This document shows positions 52,430 through 64,000 of a stretch of 64,000 bases of DNA, one piece after another. The notes beneath the pieces were generated by a model. It ran no database searches. It was not told where the DNA came from and was given only the letters and a program-made list of their open reading frames with translations. The DNA is from Salticus scenicus (Eukaryota; Arthropoda; Arachnida; Araneae; Salticidae): contig OZ005662.1 in the NCBI GenBank assembly GCA_963930645.1, positions 5,833,436-5,897,435 of the forward strand. The letters are read 5' to 3'. The translations under genes and the position numbers were made by a program. Each line of letters begins with the position of its first letter. The first letter of the stretch is position 1.

Positions 52430-54530
52430 ACAGTCGGGGGAAAAAAAACGCAGCACTTGATGATATTTCGTTATTAATTGACGCAGAAAAATTTAATAGA
52501 CACCATTCAACAGGAAATTAAATGCACTTTCTGAAAATATCGTCAAATTTTGAATTAGGGGTCATCTACATATTAAAATGAGCACCAACTTTGATTTTTT
52601 TTCAATAGCAACACCCAATTTTGACTTCATATTCGAATTTCTGAGAGTCTGGCAGTGCGGAAAAGTATACTGTTTGTATACTTTATTTTTAGTATTCATA
52701 GAGTTATGATCAAAAATGTGTTAGGGGGTTATCTCTAAATATAGAAAAATAAAATTAAGATCCTACAAGAATTAGACAAAATTATACTGTTTCACACCGG
52801 AAATATTTCAAGAAAAAAATATTTATAAAAAGAAATAAAAATACGAACACCTTGGCTGTACCTTAATTATCAAGAATTCAGTTTTTTGGATATGTATATA
52901 CTTCAGTACTTTTTTAGACAATTTTAGGTATATTTACATACATTACACTTACGATTGGTCAGACAATACTCTTTATAAAAGTGCAATATTTTTCAATTAA
53001 AAAGTATCTATCATGGATATACTGATCACCAATAAAGCTTAAATTTTCTTTCGTACGTGTAACATAATATACAAATTGAAATAATATAGCTATATATATA
53101 TACAACAACGCATAAACTAAATCTTTTCAGATAAATTATTTTAAGGTTTCATAAAGTAAATATTAAACAATTTTAATAGCACTTACCAGTTTTGGGTCAG
53201 TTGAACTCTTTGGAACTGTACGATTTGTTTTATAATTTCTATGAAAATATAATTTCTTAATTACCGCTTTCGCGACTGCTGACGAAGATTCACATCATTT
53301 GAAAATCTATAACTATGCCAGTGGGCGTTTCTTTCGTAATTTATGTGTTACTTATTTCTTAAGCATGTACCCAGTGTTCATATTTTTGCAATAAAATATA
53401 GTATAGATTGAAATATATTAATTAAAAAGAATATAATTATAATGTATATCCATCTGTAATATAATTGTGGCACAGAAAATTTGTTCTGAAATATTTTATT
53501 TTGAGAGTATTTCAAACAGTAAACCCCGCCTATTTAGTTAATTTTTTTCTTCTAGTGTTCGTTTAAAGGATTCAAAATTTATTATCAGTAATCGATGAAG
53601 TAAATACCACTTGTGCATATTTTTGTCAACGTAAAATAAGGGGTTTAACACGAATACTCAAAGTCACATTCACTTTTCGTTTCTGTATTGTTTTGTTTTG
53701 AAGAACGATAAAAGGCGGGGCTTTAGAAAACAGGAATTCTTGTTACTAACACTAATGTCTAAAAATCAACATTTTTGTTACATTTCTTTACATTTGATGT
53801 TGTTGTTATATAATTTGACCCGTAAATAAAAAATAAAAATATTTTGCTCAATTTTCTCCGTTATTTTTTAAGATTTGCTTCGTTATCTCATTCAAAATTT
53901 TTTAAGAGACGGCCCCCTAAACCACTCCAAAAGAAAGATTTATTTATATCTCGAAAACTAATAACTGGAATGATCTGAAAATTTGCACACCCATATTTTT
54001 CAGCAATAGGATTCATTTTATGTAAAAATTAATATAGGTCATAATTCATAATTTTTATGAATATGAATTTATTAATATTTTTCAGAATTAAAAATATTTT
54101 TCAGAATCAAAAGTAATGATGGATTATGTTTGGGTTTCTTCACTGTATCTCGTAAAAAAAAAATTATATCGATCAAGTTATTTTTTTTGTGAAGATATTA
54201 ATAAAAGTTTGAAATATGAATTTAACATTAGCACCTTCAAACTTTGAACGCTTATAACTCTGTGAAAAAAATAAGTAAAATATACAACCAATATACTTTT
54301 TCGCATTGTCGCGATCCCAGAAATTCAAATATAAAATAAAAATGGGGCATTACCATTGAAAAAATCAAAGTTGGTGCGCGTTTTAATATGTAGACGACCC
54401 CCAATTCAAAATTTCCGTTCATTTTCTGAATCTACTCTCAATTCCCCGTCAAATGATACCTATTACAATTTTGTGCATTGATTAGCAACAGAATTACATC
54501 GAGTGCTGCGTTTTTTTTTTCCCCGACTGT
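52430..54530. mobile_element. 2.1-kb element with over 200-bp inverted repeats
   Basis: acagtcgggggaaaaaaaac then gcagcact mirrors agtgctgcg and ttccccgactgt at the right. The arms match on through gggtcatctacatattaaaa / gtagacgacccc and caccaactttgattttttt / aaaaatcaaagttggtg, to about 52640 and 54330. Acagt ends recall Tc1/mariner-type elements, but TA flanks are not clean. No transposase trace is seen in the interior. Confidence 0.75.
53522..53725. mobile_element. MITE nested in the 2.1-kb element
   Basis: AACCCCGCC mirrors GGCGGGGCTT at 53714-53723. The right part (gataaaaggcggggctttag then aaaacagga) parallels the 19.1-kb MITE end (agaaaaaggtgggacttaga then aaatagga). Confidence 0.55.
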
Positions 54531-54810
54531 ACAATGTGAACGTATATGTCTAAAAGCCTTCAAGTGTAACTTATGTTGTTATTATAGCTTCGGGTCCGAA
54601 GAGGTTATAATCCAATATTAACAATTAAGAAACTATTATGCAGTTTGCATACATTATAAACACTTCAAACTGTATTTACCTAATGCACCGCGTAAAATTC
54701 ATCGTTATGTTACTTCCTTGAGGTAAGGCTGTTTCTCGAATGAGAAGCTGAATTCCAGGCTATTAAATAAAAAAAGTTTTTACTTTCACATATGTAAAAA
54801 AAATTATACC

Positions 54811-55248
54811 TAGGGTAGATGCTCCAGTGATCGGCATGCTCTAGTAATTGACATCCATCGCAAAATAATTAATAAATAAGAAAAATAATAAAATCATATA
54901 TTTTATATATAAAAATTTTAACTTTTTATGTCAAACACTGGAGCATAGGGTGCTAATAACTGGTAAAATGAATAACTAGCAGTGTCAAACACTGGAACAT
55001 AGGGCCAACTGCCAATAAAATGAAAAACTGGCAGTGTCAATGACTGGAACATTGAGTGGGTGTCAAATAAAAATTCATAAAAAAAATACTTATTATCAGA
55101 TGTATAGATTTTAACATATATGTGGTTCTGAATGTCTTTCATGCCATATGTATTAACTTAGGATTTCTAAAAATACTTTCTCATGACTAGAACATTAAAA
55201 ACATCAGTGATTGCTCTAAAAGTGTCAATCACTGGTGCACTTACCCTA
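54811..55248 (+). mobile_element. CACTGG MITE, copy 2
   Basis: TAGGGTAGATGCTCCAGTGA to tcactggtgcacttaCCCTA, same orientation and internal order as the 26.4-kb copy, 438 bp. Inserted in the left arm of the fold-back element. Confidence 0.85.
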
Positions 55249-55666
55249 TTAGTCCAGTTTCCAGAAAATCGCATGACTTTCTCCTTTTTCCTTTAAAGCA
55301 AATACTTTTGTCAAAGAAATATTTTTTTAATTGACTTTTTCCATATTTGTAGTGTGAAGTTCTGACATATTGCTGGACAGAAAAACAGAGTTAGGATAAA
55401 AAAAAAAAAAAAATACATTATATATACGTATGTATTATTTTCATTGAATGACTTTTTGAAAATTTTGATTAAACTTTTTAAATATTTTTAATATTTTATC
55501 ATGTGTGAAATTCACTAAATTTCGGTTTGCATTTCACTCGTTTATTTTCATAAAAACAGACTGAAATTTAGTGAATTTCTCACATGATAAAATATTTTTT
55601 TTTTTAATTTAAAAGTTGAAATCTAAATTTTCAAAAAGTCATTAAATCAAAATAATACTACATACA

Positions 55667-56090
55667 TAGGGTAAATGCACCAGTGAGTGACACTCTTAGA
55701 GCAATATCTGATATTTTTAATGTTCTAGTCATCCGAAAATACTTTTAGAAATCTTAAGTTTGTACATATGGCATGAAAGACATTCAGAAGCACAAATATG
55801 TTAAAATATATACATTTGATAACAATTATTTTTTTTTTTATGAATTTTTATTTGACACCACTCAATGTTCCAGTAATTGACGCTGCCAGTTTTTCATTTG
55901 ATCAGTCATTGGCCCCCTATGTTCCAGTGTTACTGCTAGTCATTCATATTACAAGTTATTAGCACCGTATATTCCAGCGTTTGATATAAAAAAATGTTAA
56001 AATTCTTATATGTAAAATATATGATTTTATTATTTTTTTTATTTATTAATTATTTCGGGATAGATGTCAATCACTGGAGTACCTACCCTA
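55667..56090 (-). mobile_element. CACTGG MITE, copy 3
   Basis: Reverse orientation: taGGGTAAATGCACCAGTGA to tcactggagtacctaccctA, 424 bp. Inserted in the right arm of the fold-back element. Confidence 0.85.
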
Positions 56091-56346
56091 TATCTAGAAT
56101 GGATTTTTTTTTTAATTTTAACTCTGTTTTTCTGTCTAGGAATATGTCAGAACTTCACACTATAAATATGGAAATGTCAATTTTTGAAAAAAAAAATTTA
56201 CAAAAGAATTTGCTTTAAAGGAAAAAGTCATGTGATTTTCTGGAAACTGGACTAGTAGGTCTAATTTTTTTTACGTATGTGAAAGTAAAAATTTTTTTAT
56301 CTAATGTGAGAAAGTATTCCCGAAATTCAGCCCTTCATTTGAGAAC

Positions 56347-56463
56347 AGAGAAGGCAAAATATATGTATTGATTTTGTACAACCATGCACATCATCAAAAA
56401 GTGCACAGGTATCATATAATGTGCAAAAATATTTCCTCACAACATTGCCAATTTCCAAATACA

Positions 56464-56514
<51 letters not shown>

Positions 56515-56685
56515 CGACGCACCAAGAAGAAGTGGGGACAAAAATTGGTAGATAGGGTGGAATGGGTGGTCCGAATGGGACAAAAATTGGTAGATGTGAT
56601 GTACACGAGGAGAAAAACAATTGGTTACAGTTTCAGAAAATTTGAATGATTTAATCAAGAGAAGGGGTCTCACAAAGTAAACAAG
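56347..56685. repeat. Spacer with (AT)n tract
   Basis: A TA dinucleotide tract of about 46 bp at 56466-56511. gggacaaaaattggtagat occurs twice (about 56535 and 56578). No gene is seen. Confidence 0.5.
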
Positions 56686-57118
56686 TCAATAACGCGTTGG
56701 TTCATTTCTGGTCCTTATGTACGCATTTATTCGGCTTGGTATTAATTGATATAGTTAACAGATGTGCTTCTGTGAAGTATCGTGCCAAATTCTGTTCAAT
56801 TGTTGCGTTAGATTGTTAAAATCCCGAGCTGGTTGTAGGACCCTTTTTATGATGCTCCAAAAGTCCTCAGTGGAAGAGAGATCCGGGGACTGAGCTCAAC
56901 CCCATTTCACTGAGCCGCCTATTAAAGGTATTTGAAGTCACTGTAGTACCAGTTGCATGTAGGATCGACGATAATGATGAATTGGTGCTTGATTCCATCA
57001 AAACCTGTATGTATGTCAGTTTCTCTCCAGTTTGCATTACTCCTTCCTGGTGCGTCACTTTTTTTGTTATAGAGTATATACCTCCATAATGTAACTGAAC
57101 AACGTTATGTAATGTCAA
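56686..57118 (-). pseudogene. Tc1-type transposase, catalytic core deleted
   Basis: Minus strand. 57118 to about 56895 encodes the DNA-binding end with the family phrase ATGTTVTSNTFNRRLSEMGL. It then runs directly, in another frame, into the C-terminal end SPDLSSTEDFWSIIKRVLQP, ARDFNNLTQQLNRIWHD, an in-frame stop, and IPSRINAYIRTRNEPTRY before TGA at 56686-56688. The whole middle, with the first two catalytic aspartates, is missing, which is typical of internally deleted DNA transposons. The position of the usual Glu (ST-E-DFW) is kept. Neighbouring cagtcgagtaaagtatgtgg near 57259 may be one terminal repeat. It is a different lineage from the 0.3-1.1 kb remnant by its C-terminal motif. Confidence 0.85.
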
Positions 57119-57304
57119 TGTAATTAAATCAATCAGTTACGTTAATCATACATTATTCTATAAGAACAGTTGTTTTATTTATCTGATTAAAGTATCGGTT
57201 GGGTATGCGATTTCTACTGTAGTAGACAAAATGTAATAAAAGATAGAGTACATATACAGTCGAGTAAAGTATGTGGTCATGGTTCCTTTAAGAAAAAATA
57301 TTCA
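57119..57304. other. Flank of the Tc1 remnant
   Basis: Contains acagtcgagtaaagtatgtg, a candidate transposon end. Nothing else. Confidence 0.35.
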
Positions 57305-57998
57305 CAAACTAACAAACCCGTGCGAAATATTCGCACTTTATTTCTTTTCTTATTTACCTTTAAAATTTGAAACTCATACATGTTATACCAATTTCACCAC
57401 CTAATTAAAATTCTAATTTACCAGAAGCCAAATTATTATTAAAACCAAATTAATATTGCACAATAGTGAAACCAAAATCAATCAAAGAAAGGTTTCCAAA
57501 TAAAATTCATGGTTCACGACCCAATTTTCATACTTCCACAGGCAGTACAGTTTTAATATAGGATTCCATCGACTCCTTTTAAATTTTTGTCGTCATGTTG
57601 GCGATGATATTTATTAATTTTGATATATATATATATTGTGTGTAAAAATAAATAAATAAAATAAACTAATTCCTATTTTGATGATATTTTTTATGATTGT
57701 GTTTTTTAGTCAATTTATGACACAAAAGTTCATATTCTGTATATATTTTTAAAATATTGCTAGGTTTAAAATGATGCTTGCAAGGATTCTGAAGAAAACT
57801 GTTAAAAATATATTTTTTTCGTAAAATAATCTCATCAGACAAATGTCGTCAATTTTTCTTATTAGTCCATCGAGCTAAGTACGCGTGTTTAAATATTGTC
57901 CATGTATAAATGTTATTTTTTTCCCTCGCGTATCGTATCGTTTCGACAAAAAATAATGGAAACTGGTCCACATTACAGAAATATTACATAGATTTTTT
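57305..57998 (-). repeat. Dispersed repeat R1, inverted copy
   Basis: Reverse complement of 25000-25645: aacccgtgcgaaatattcgc, ccaatttcaccacctaatta, catacttccacaggcagtac and gaaactggtccaca. (TA)n at about 57623-57637. Confidence 0.7.
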
Positions 57999-58845
57999 TC
58001 GGTAGCGTTGATCCTAAGTTAGTACGCATTATAGGTTAATTTTATATATTTATTTATTTATTTTAAGCGAAACGTAAAAATCAATGCAGCTTTAAAAAAT
58101 CTGCAGCGTTCGCTAATGTACTGCATTGTTTCTGATACTGGGGACACATCGTTTGATTATAAAAATCTCATTTCTTCGAAGCGATTTAATTTTAGTTTTT
58201 TGCGTAAAAATAAACCGAGCAAATAAGGTCAAAGCCGAACTTTGGCAAAACGTTATTACACTTACCTAATTTCAACATACACATTTTTGCTAGATTTTAA
58301 ACGGCTTTTCGTGAAATCATCATTGTGGAAAATTTATAGATAAAATTTTCAAAACCCTTTCTTCTAACCCTCCTATTATAATTTCATTATCCTTTCTGAA
58401 TTTTTTATTTTATTTCAAATCTAATTTGGTGAATTTAACTGTACAAGTCCGATATACTTTTTATTTGATCCATGAATTCTAATCAGATTATCCACGAAAG
58501 TCTTCTGCTAGTAAAAATGACAAAAAATTAAATTTCGTGGAACATGCAAAAAATAAAAATTCGAATATTTCAATGAGCTGTTCTACCTATTTTTGCATCG
58601 AATATCTAAATGCTTTATACTTATTTTCCAAAAATAAGATACTATTCTTCTTATTCTCACTGTGAAATTTTTATAAAATCGAAATATACTTTGTCTTTAC
58701 CTTGATGAAAGGGATTAATATCCATCGTAACTGTGCATGCCCATAAAGTAATAACATTGAGTATTACTTTGTTACACTCAAAGAAGTAAAAGTGGTATCA
58801 TTTCATGTAAAAGAGAGAGAGAGAAAAAAAAAAAACCTATTTAAC
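57999..58845. other. AT-rich intergenic stretch
   Basis: Nothing recognisable; no frame or paired repeat. Confidence 0.45.
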
Positions 58846-59279
58846 GGCCCTCTTCACTTACCGTAGCCGGAAGCAAGAGCAAGTGTTATTCTATGGGAAA
58901 ATTTTCTTTACAAATAACTTATTAAATAATGCATATTTTTAAATTCCGTTTTCACATTCAGAAAATTCCCAACTGTTTAATTGAAGGACCTTTTTTAAAA
59001 ATGTATTTTTTTTTAAATTTTTAATATTTTATTTTGAAATTGCAAAATGAAAAAATTTCCCCTATTGAAAATTCGTATTTTGCAGCTTTAAAATAAAATA
59101 TAAAATAATATAAATAATAATTTTTTAAAAAAGGTCCGTCAATTTAACAGCTGGGAATTTTCAGAATGTGAAAACGGAATTTAAAAATATGTATGAGTTA
59201 ATAAGTTATTTGTAAAGAAGAATTTCCAATAGAATAAATATTAGCTTCGGCTTCCGGCGGCAGTGAGTGAAGAGGGCCC
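58846..59279. mobile_element. Near-palindromic MITE (copy 2)
   Basis: ggccctcttcacttaccgta mirrors gcagtgagtgaagagggcc, and the inner arms mirror through ttccg, attctatgg and aggaccttttttaaaa. Same family as 15618-16048. Confidence 0.85.
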
Positions 59280-59298
59280 ACAAAAATTTGCTTATAAA

Positions 59299-59339
<41 letters not shown>

Positions 59340-59743
59340 ATTCCAAATACTGAAAACAAGCCCTAACCTAAAAAATCTGAAATATTTAGGAAGCATTGAT
59401 CAGTTCAATTTTGTCACCTATATAAGAATATTCTGCAATATTAAAAAAATGATAGTTCTTTTTTATAAAGTGTAAGTTAAAGTACTTATATAGAAAAATA
59501 ATGCATTTACTTAAAATATATCAGAATGAATTAAAACAAGGTTTCCTTAAATGAATATTTGAATTTAAGAAGAAAATCTAAAATTTTAAAAGCGTTTCTT
59601 TATCAATAGGAACCATATAAAAATCTGTAGAAATTTAAATAAATTACGTAAAGTTTAACTAGGATAATAATTTATGACATTTCGCAATTTTTAATAAATA
59701 TGATGTGTGTGTGTAGAGAAGAAAGAATAATCTCTCTACATTA
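59280..59743. other. AT-rich spacer with A-run
   Basis: About 33 A at 59304-59336. The frame starting at 59263 is MITE end plus lysine run and is not a gene. Confidence 0.45.
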
Positions 59744-59997
59744 ACCCGTCATTAGTCGCTAGTTGGTCGATTCGCAGCCCATCCGTTTAGTGTTGCTAGA
59801 TTTTTTTTTTATTCAATAGCTACCAAAAATTTTTACAAGTGGCATTTGACATACATAAAAGGCGAATCGACTCGAATTATTGTCGATTATGTATATCAAA
59901 TGCCACTTCTAAAAATTTTTGGTGGCTATTTAATAAAAAAATCTGGCAACACTGAAGGAATAGGCCGCGAATCGACCAACTAGCGACTACTAACGGT
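59744..59997. mobile_element. Fold-back MITE, 254 bp
   Basis: Arms of about 113 bp: cattagtcgctagttggtcg mirrors cgaccaactagcgactacta; gtgttgctag / ctggcaacac; ccaaaaatttttacaagtgg / ccacttctaaaaatttttgg; loop of about 28 bp. Non-coding. Confidence 0.85.
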
Positions 59998-60132
59998 ATT
60001 TTTTTTTTTTTAAGCATTCCAAAAGAAACTGAGAAGAATGATATTAGATAAAAAATAAACTATTAATTTTACCATATTTTTATTAACTTCTATTCTTGTT
60101 TGTTTGTTTGTATGTTTGTTTGTTTATTTGTC

Positions 60133-60560
60133 CGGTACAAATCTTGCACTCGAATTTTAACTAACTTCCCTACTAGCTAGACATTTGGAACTTTCACAGT
60201 AGCTCAGAACCCGGTGACAACACACTACTTCGATGTCCGATTTTCGAATTTTCGATTAGTATTCTTATAATTAATTAAAATATGAAAATAATAACATCCT
60301 AATAGTGTTAAAATAGCCATTAAAATATTAACTATAATTTAATTGTGGCCAAAAAAACAAAATTACGATTGCATTATTTTTCGACATGAAAATAAATACA
60401 TTTAATTAAACGTGAGCGTTAAAAAAACTACTAAAAGTTAAATTATGCATGTCACAAAAATGGACGTCATTAGCACTATAAAAAACTTATGCACATTAAT
60501 AAGATCTCTATGATTCATCAGAAAATTTAAAACATGGTATATAAAAAGTTTTTTTTTTTA
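60133..60560 (+). repeat. Dispersed repeat R2, second copy
   Basis: Matches 25826-26275 in order and sense (ttttaactaacttccctact, ttcttataattaattaaaat, tctatgattcatcagaaaat). Ends just where the satellite begins. Confidence 0.75.
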
Positions 60561-60564
60561 TCTT

Positions 60565-63500
60565 ATAATTAATAACATAAATAGGAACGCTAAAATAATG
60601 CGTTTTTCCTAAAGATTATATAATACCGAAATAAGAAAAATTATGATTTCTTTAAATGTAATGGTGTGCTGCATCAGTAACTGAGAAAAAAAAAAAATTA
60701 GAAAAAGCATTATATCATCTTTCAAACCATATGCGTGCATTTTAAGAAACCTGAGCATTAATTACATTATTCAAAATTCTTAGAACAGCACTGTATGATA
60801 CTGTAAATAATTTGTGTAAGTAATATTTACTTACATATTCGGTAATTATTTTCAAAAATAGTTTTAAAATTTTTTTAAATTAAATGTATTATTATTGATC
60901 ATTGTCACATGAAGCAGAAAATATTATAGCAGAAATAAAAGAATACGTTTAAATATAAGATGATATAACACCGTAGGAAAGAGAGAATAAAATCTCTAAA
61001 TTTAATGTTGTGCTGTATCAGCAACTGAGAAGAAATTTGGAAGACAACATTATATCATCTTTTAAAACGCTGTTTTCATTTTAAAAACTTTTGCACTACT
61101 TCTCATACATTAAACATTCTGAGTATAATACTAAGATAGTATAAAATAGTATGTATACAAAGTTTTATATAATGCGTAAGATTTTGAAAATACATTGATT
61201 ATATTATAAAACTAATTTATTGTTATAAATCTTTGTAACATACATCAGAGCATTTTATATCAGTATTACAATAATACGCTTTTCCTAAAGATGATATAAC
61301 ACCGTATGAAAGAGAAAATATAATTTCTTTAAATTTTTGTGCTGTATCAGCAGCAGAAAAAAATTTTGAAGACTGCATTATATCAGCTTTCAAAAGTCGT
61401 TTTCATTAAAAAAAATGTGCATTAAAAATTACATATCAAAAATTCTTAGCATAGTACTATGACACTACAAATTAGATACAATGTTTCTATATAAGGTGTA
61501 AAGCATTTAAAAAAATATAGAAAAATTATAAATTTATTTCTTTGTTATAGATTTTTGTAACGTAACATATTACATCAGCATTAAAAAAATGCGTTCAACG
61601 TTAAGAATTAAAAGAATTGCGCATTAATTATTACATTCTCAATATAATACTGCATTAGTATAAAATACGATGTAAACAGTGTTTTATATAATATGTAAAC
61701 TGTAAAGTATTAAAAAATATTGAAAAAATTCTAAAACTGATTTGTTATAGATTTTTGTAACACAAATAAGAACATTTTACATCAGTATTAAAATAATTCG
61801 TTTATACAAAAGATGATATAACACCTACGAAAGAGAAAATGTAATCTCTTTAAAATTAATGTTGTGCTGTATCATAAACAGAAAAAAAAATTGGAAGAAC
61901 ACATAGTATCTTCTAAAAGTAGTTTTCATGAAAAAAAAAAAAAAAAAAAAAAAAAAAACATATGCACTAGTAATTAAATTTCAAAAAATATTAGCATAAA
62001 CTATAAAACTACAACTTAGATACAATATTTTATATAATGTGTAAAGCATTTAAAAAAATATAGGAAAATTATAAAACTATTTCTTTGTTATAGATCTTTT
62101 GAACATAAATTAGAACATAGTACATCTGCATTAAAATAATGAGCTTAGCTTTAAGATGATATAACACCGTATGAAAGAGAAAAAACAATCTCTAAAGTTA
62201 ATGTTGTGCTGTATCAGCAACAGGAAAAAATTTAGAAGACAGCATTATATCATCTTTTGAAACACTCTTTTAATTTAAAAAACTTGTGCATTAGTTATTA
62301 CACTTCAAGATTCTCGGCATAGTACTATGACACTATGAATTAAGTTGTATACAATGATTCTATATAATGTGTAAGGTATTTGAAAAATGTAGGAAGATTA
62401 TAAAACATTTTCTTTGTTGTAGATCTTTTGAACATAAAATAGAACAAGTACATCTGCATTAAAATTATGAGCTTAGCTTTAAGATGATATAACACTGTAT
62501 GAAGGAGAAAAAACTCTCTAAATTTAATGTTGTGCTGTATCAGCAACATAATTAAAAATTTGGAAGACAGCATTCTATCATCTTTTGAAACACTGTTTTA
62601 ATTTTAAAAACTTGTGCATTAGTTATTATACTTCAAAGATACTTAGCATAGTACTATGACACTACAAAATAAGTCGTATACAGTGATTCTACATAATGTG
62701 TAAGGCATTTAAAAAATATAGGAAGATTATAAAACTATTTCTTTGTTATAGATCTTTGTAATATAAATCAGAACATATTACATCACTGAAATAATGCGCT
62801 TAACTATAAGATGATATAACACCGTATGAAAGAGAAAAAACAATTTCTAAATTTAACGTTGTGCTGTATCAGCAACAGAAAAAAAAATTGGAAGACAGTA
62901 TTATATCATCATTAAAATCATGTTTTTATTTTAAGAATACATTAAGTAAAATATAGAAAATTCTCATTAAAACACTGCATGATTGTAAATAAATAGAGTA
63001 TAAAAAACTTCCATACATATTGTATAATTCACTTTAAAAATAACTTTCAAAAATTTAAATATAAATTCCTTTTTATCGATACGTGTAACATAAAGCAGAA
63101 AACATTATATCAGTATTAAAAGAACGCGTTTAAATTTAAGATGATATAACACCGTATGAATGAGAAAAAACACTCTCTAAATTTAATGTTGTACTGTATC
63201 AGCAACAGGGAAAAAATTTGGAAGACAGCATTCTATCATCTTTTAAAACACAGTTTTAATTTAAAAAACTTGTGCATTAGTTATTATACTTCAAAGATTC
63301 TTGGCATAGTACTATGACCCTACAAATTAGGTCGTATACAACGATTCTAGATAATGTGTAAGGCATTTAAAAAATATAGGAAGATTATAAAACATTTTCT
63401 TGTAGATCTTTTCAACGTCAATGAGAACATAATACATCTGCATTAAAATAATGAGCCTAGCTTTAAGATGATATAACACCGTATGAAAGAGAAAAAACAA

Positions 63501-64000
63501 TCTCTAAATTTAATGTTGTGCTGTATCAGCAACAGAAAAAATTTGGAAGACAGCATTATATCATCTTCTGAAACACTGTTTTAATTTTAAAAATTTGTGC
63601 ATTAGTTATTATACTTCAAAGATTCTTAGCATAGTACTATGGCACTACAAATTAGGTCTTATACAATGATTCTATATAATGTGTAAGGTATTTAAAAAAT
63701 ATAGGAAGGTTGTAAAATTATTTCCATGTTACAGATCTTTGTAACATAAATCAGAACATAGTACATCTGCATTAAAATAATGAGATTAGCTTTAAGATGA
63801 TATAACACCGTATAAAAGAGAAAAAACAATCTCTAAAGTTAATGTTGTGCTGTATCAGCAACAGGAAAAAATTTGGAAGACAGCATTATATCATCTTTTG
63901 AAACACTGTTTTAATTTTAAAAACTTGTGCATTAGATATTATACTTCAAAGATTCTTAGCATAGTACTATGGCACTACAAATTAGGTATTATACAATGAT
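60565..64000 (+). repeat. 327-330-bp satellite with internal hairpin, continues past window
   Basis: Unit landmark aagatgatataacaccgtat starts at about 60612 (diverged), 60957, 61288, 61810, 62153, 62481, 62808, 63138, 63465 and 63794. The 522-bp gap at 61288-61810 holds a unit that has lost its hairpin. In each unit AAGATGATATAA is mirrored about 90 bp later by TTATATCATCTT, enclosing gctgtatcagc, itself a small hairpin. Units become more alike to the right, which fits the decayed edge of a larger array. Non-coding. Confidence 0.93.

Larger units (their letters stand above)
51958..54609. mobile_element. Outer inverted-repeat element, interrupted
   Basis: TATAACCTCTTCG (51958-51970) mirrors CGAAGAGGTTATA (54597-54609), followed inward by ctcc / gtcc. 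About 470 bp on the left and 80 bp on the right remain after removing the nested 2.1-kb element. The palindrome tccacatatgtgga lies near 51979. The assignment rests on a 13-bp inverted repeat only. Confidence 0.45.
54731..56346. mobile_element. Fold-back element carrying one MITE in each arm
   Basis: Arms mirror from gtttctcgaatgag (54731) / tttgagaac (56346) through tttttactttcacatatgta, cagtttccagaaaatcgcat, gaagttctgacatattgctg and catgtgtgaaattcactaaa, meeting near 55540. Each arm also contains a CACTGG MITE at a different place, so the arms without MITEs total about 750 bp. Non-coding. Confidence 0.8.

Noticed and set aside
60957..63897. Regular repeats of about 330 bp considered as a CRISPR-like array
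   Set aside because: Units are contiguous satellite monomers far longer than CRISPR repeats, without unique spacers, in a eukaryotic context.

Overview
The window is eukaryotic, AT-rich, intergenic repeat DNA from an animal genome. An arthropod is likely and a spider or other chelicerate is my guess. That rests on the BEL/Pao retrotransposon, the Tc1-type transposase remnants, and the density of short inverted-repeat (MITE-like) elements, long A/T homopolymers and microsatellites. The taxonomic guess is inference. I see no intact host protein gene, no bacterial operon and no CRISPR array.

The one complete coding unit is a 6.5 kb BEL/Pao LTR retrotransposon on the minus strand (28665-35164). 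It has 491-bp LTRs that look identical by eye, a 5-bp target duplication (aatgg), a polypurine tract, and one uninterrupted 1794-codon gag-pol frame with zinc knuckles, protease, reverse transcriptase (RT), RNase H and integrase. It looks very recently inserted, although its RT box reads YVDN instead of YVDD. Two decayed Tc1/mariner transposase genes lie at 294-1090 (+) and 56686-57118 (-).

Left part (0-28 kb): a Tc1 pseudogene; two small repeat-bearing reading frames at 2.3 and 2.8-3.3 kb; a large fold-back element at 5.3 kb with a hAT-type MITE inserted at its right edge; head-to-tail copies of a roughly 1-kb ACTAGC element (7.0-9.5 kb, again at 12.9 kb) carrying further MITEs; a cluster of MITEs at 18-19.5 kb; a 133-bp tandem repeat at 21.5 kb; and several dispersed repeat families.

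Centre (28-45 kb): the BEL/Pao element, a composite dispersed repeat at 35.4-36.6 kb, and a 6-kb degenerate minisatellite (38.4-44.6 kb). Its unit resembles the head of a SINE-like element that occurs nearby and inside the array, and the array is interrupted by palindromic MITEs.

Right part (45-64 kb): nested fold-back elements at 46.8, 47.9, 49.1, 52-54.6 and 54.7-56.3 kb; a duplicated tRNA-Thr(UGU)-like sequence inside an inverted-repeat unit at 50.1-50.6 kb; a 455-bp tandem repeat (50.6-51.8 kb); and a 327-330-bp satellite with an internal hairpin that starts near 60.6 kb and runs off the right end. All repeat identities, boundaries and target duplications were read by eye; no alignment or database search was run.
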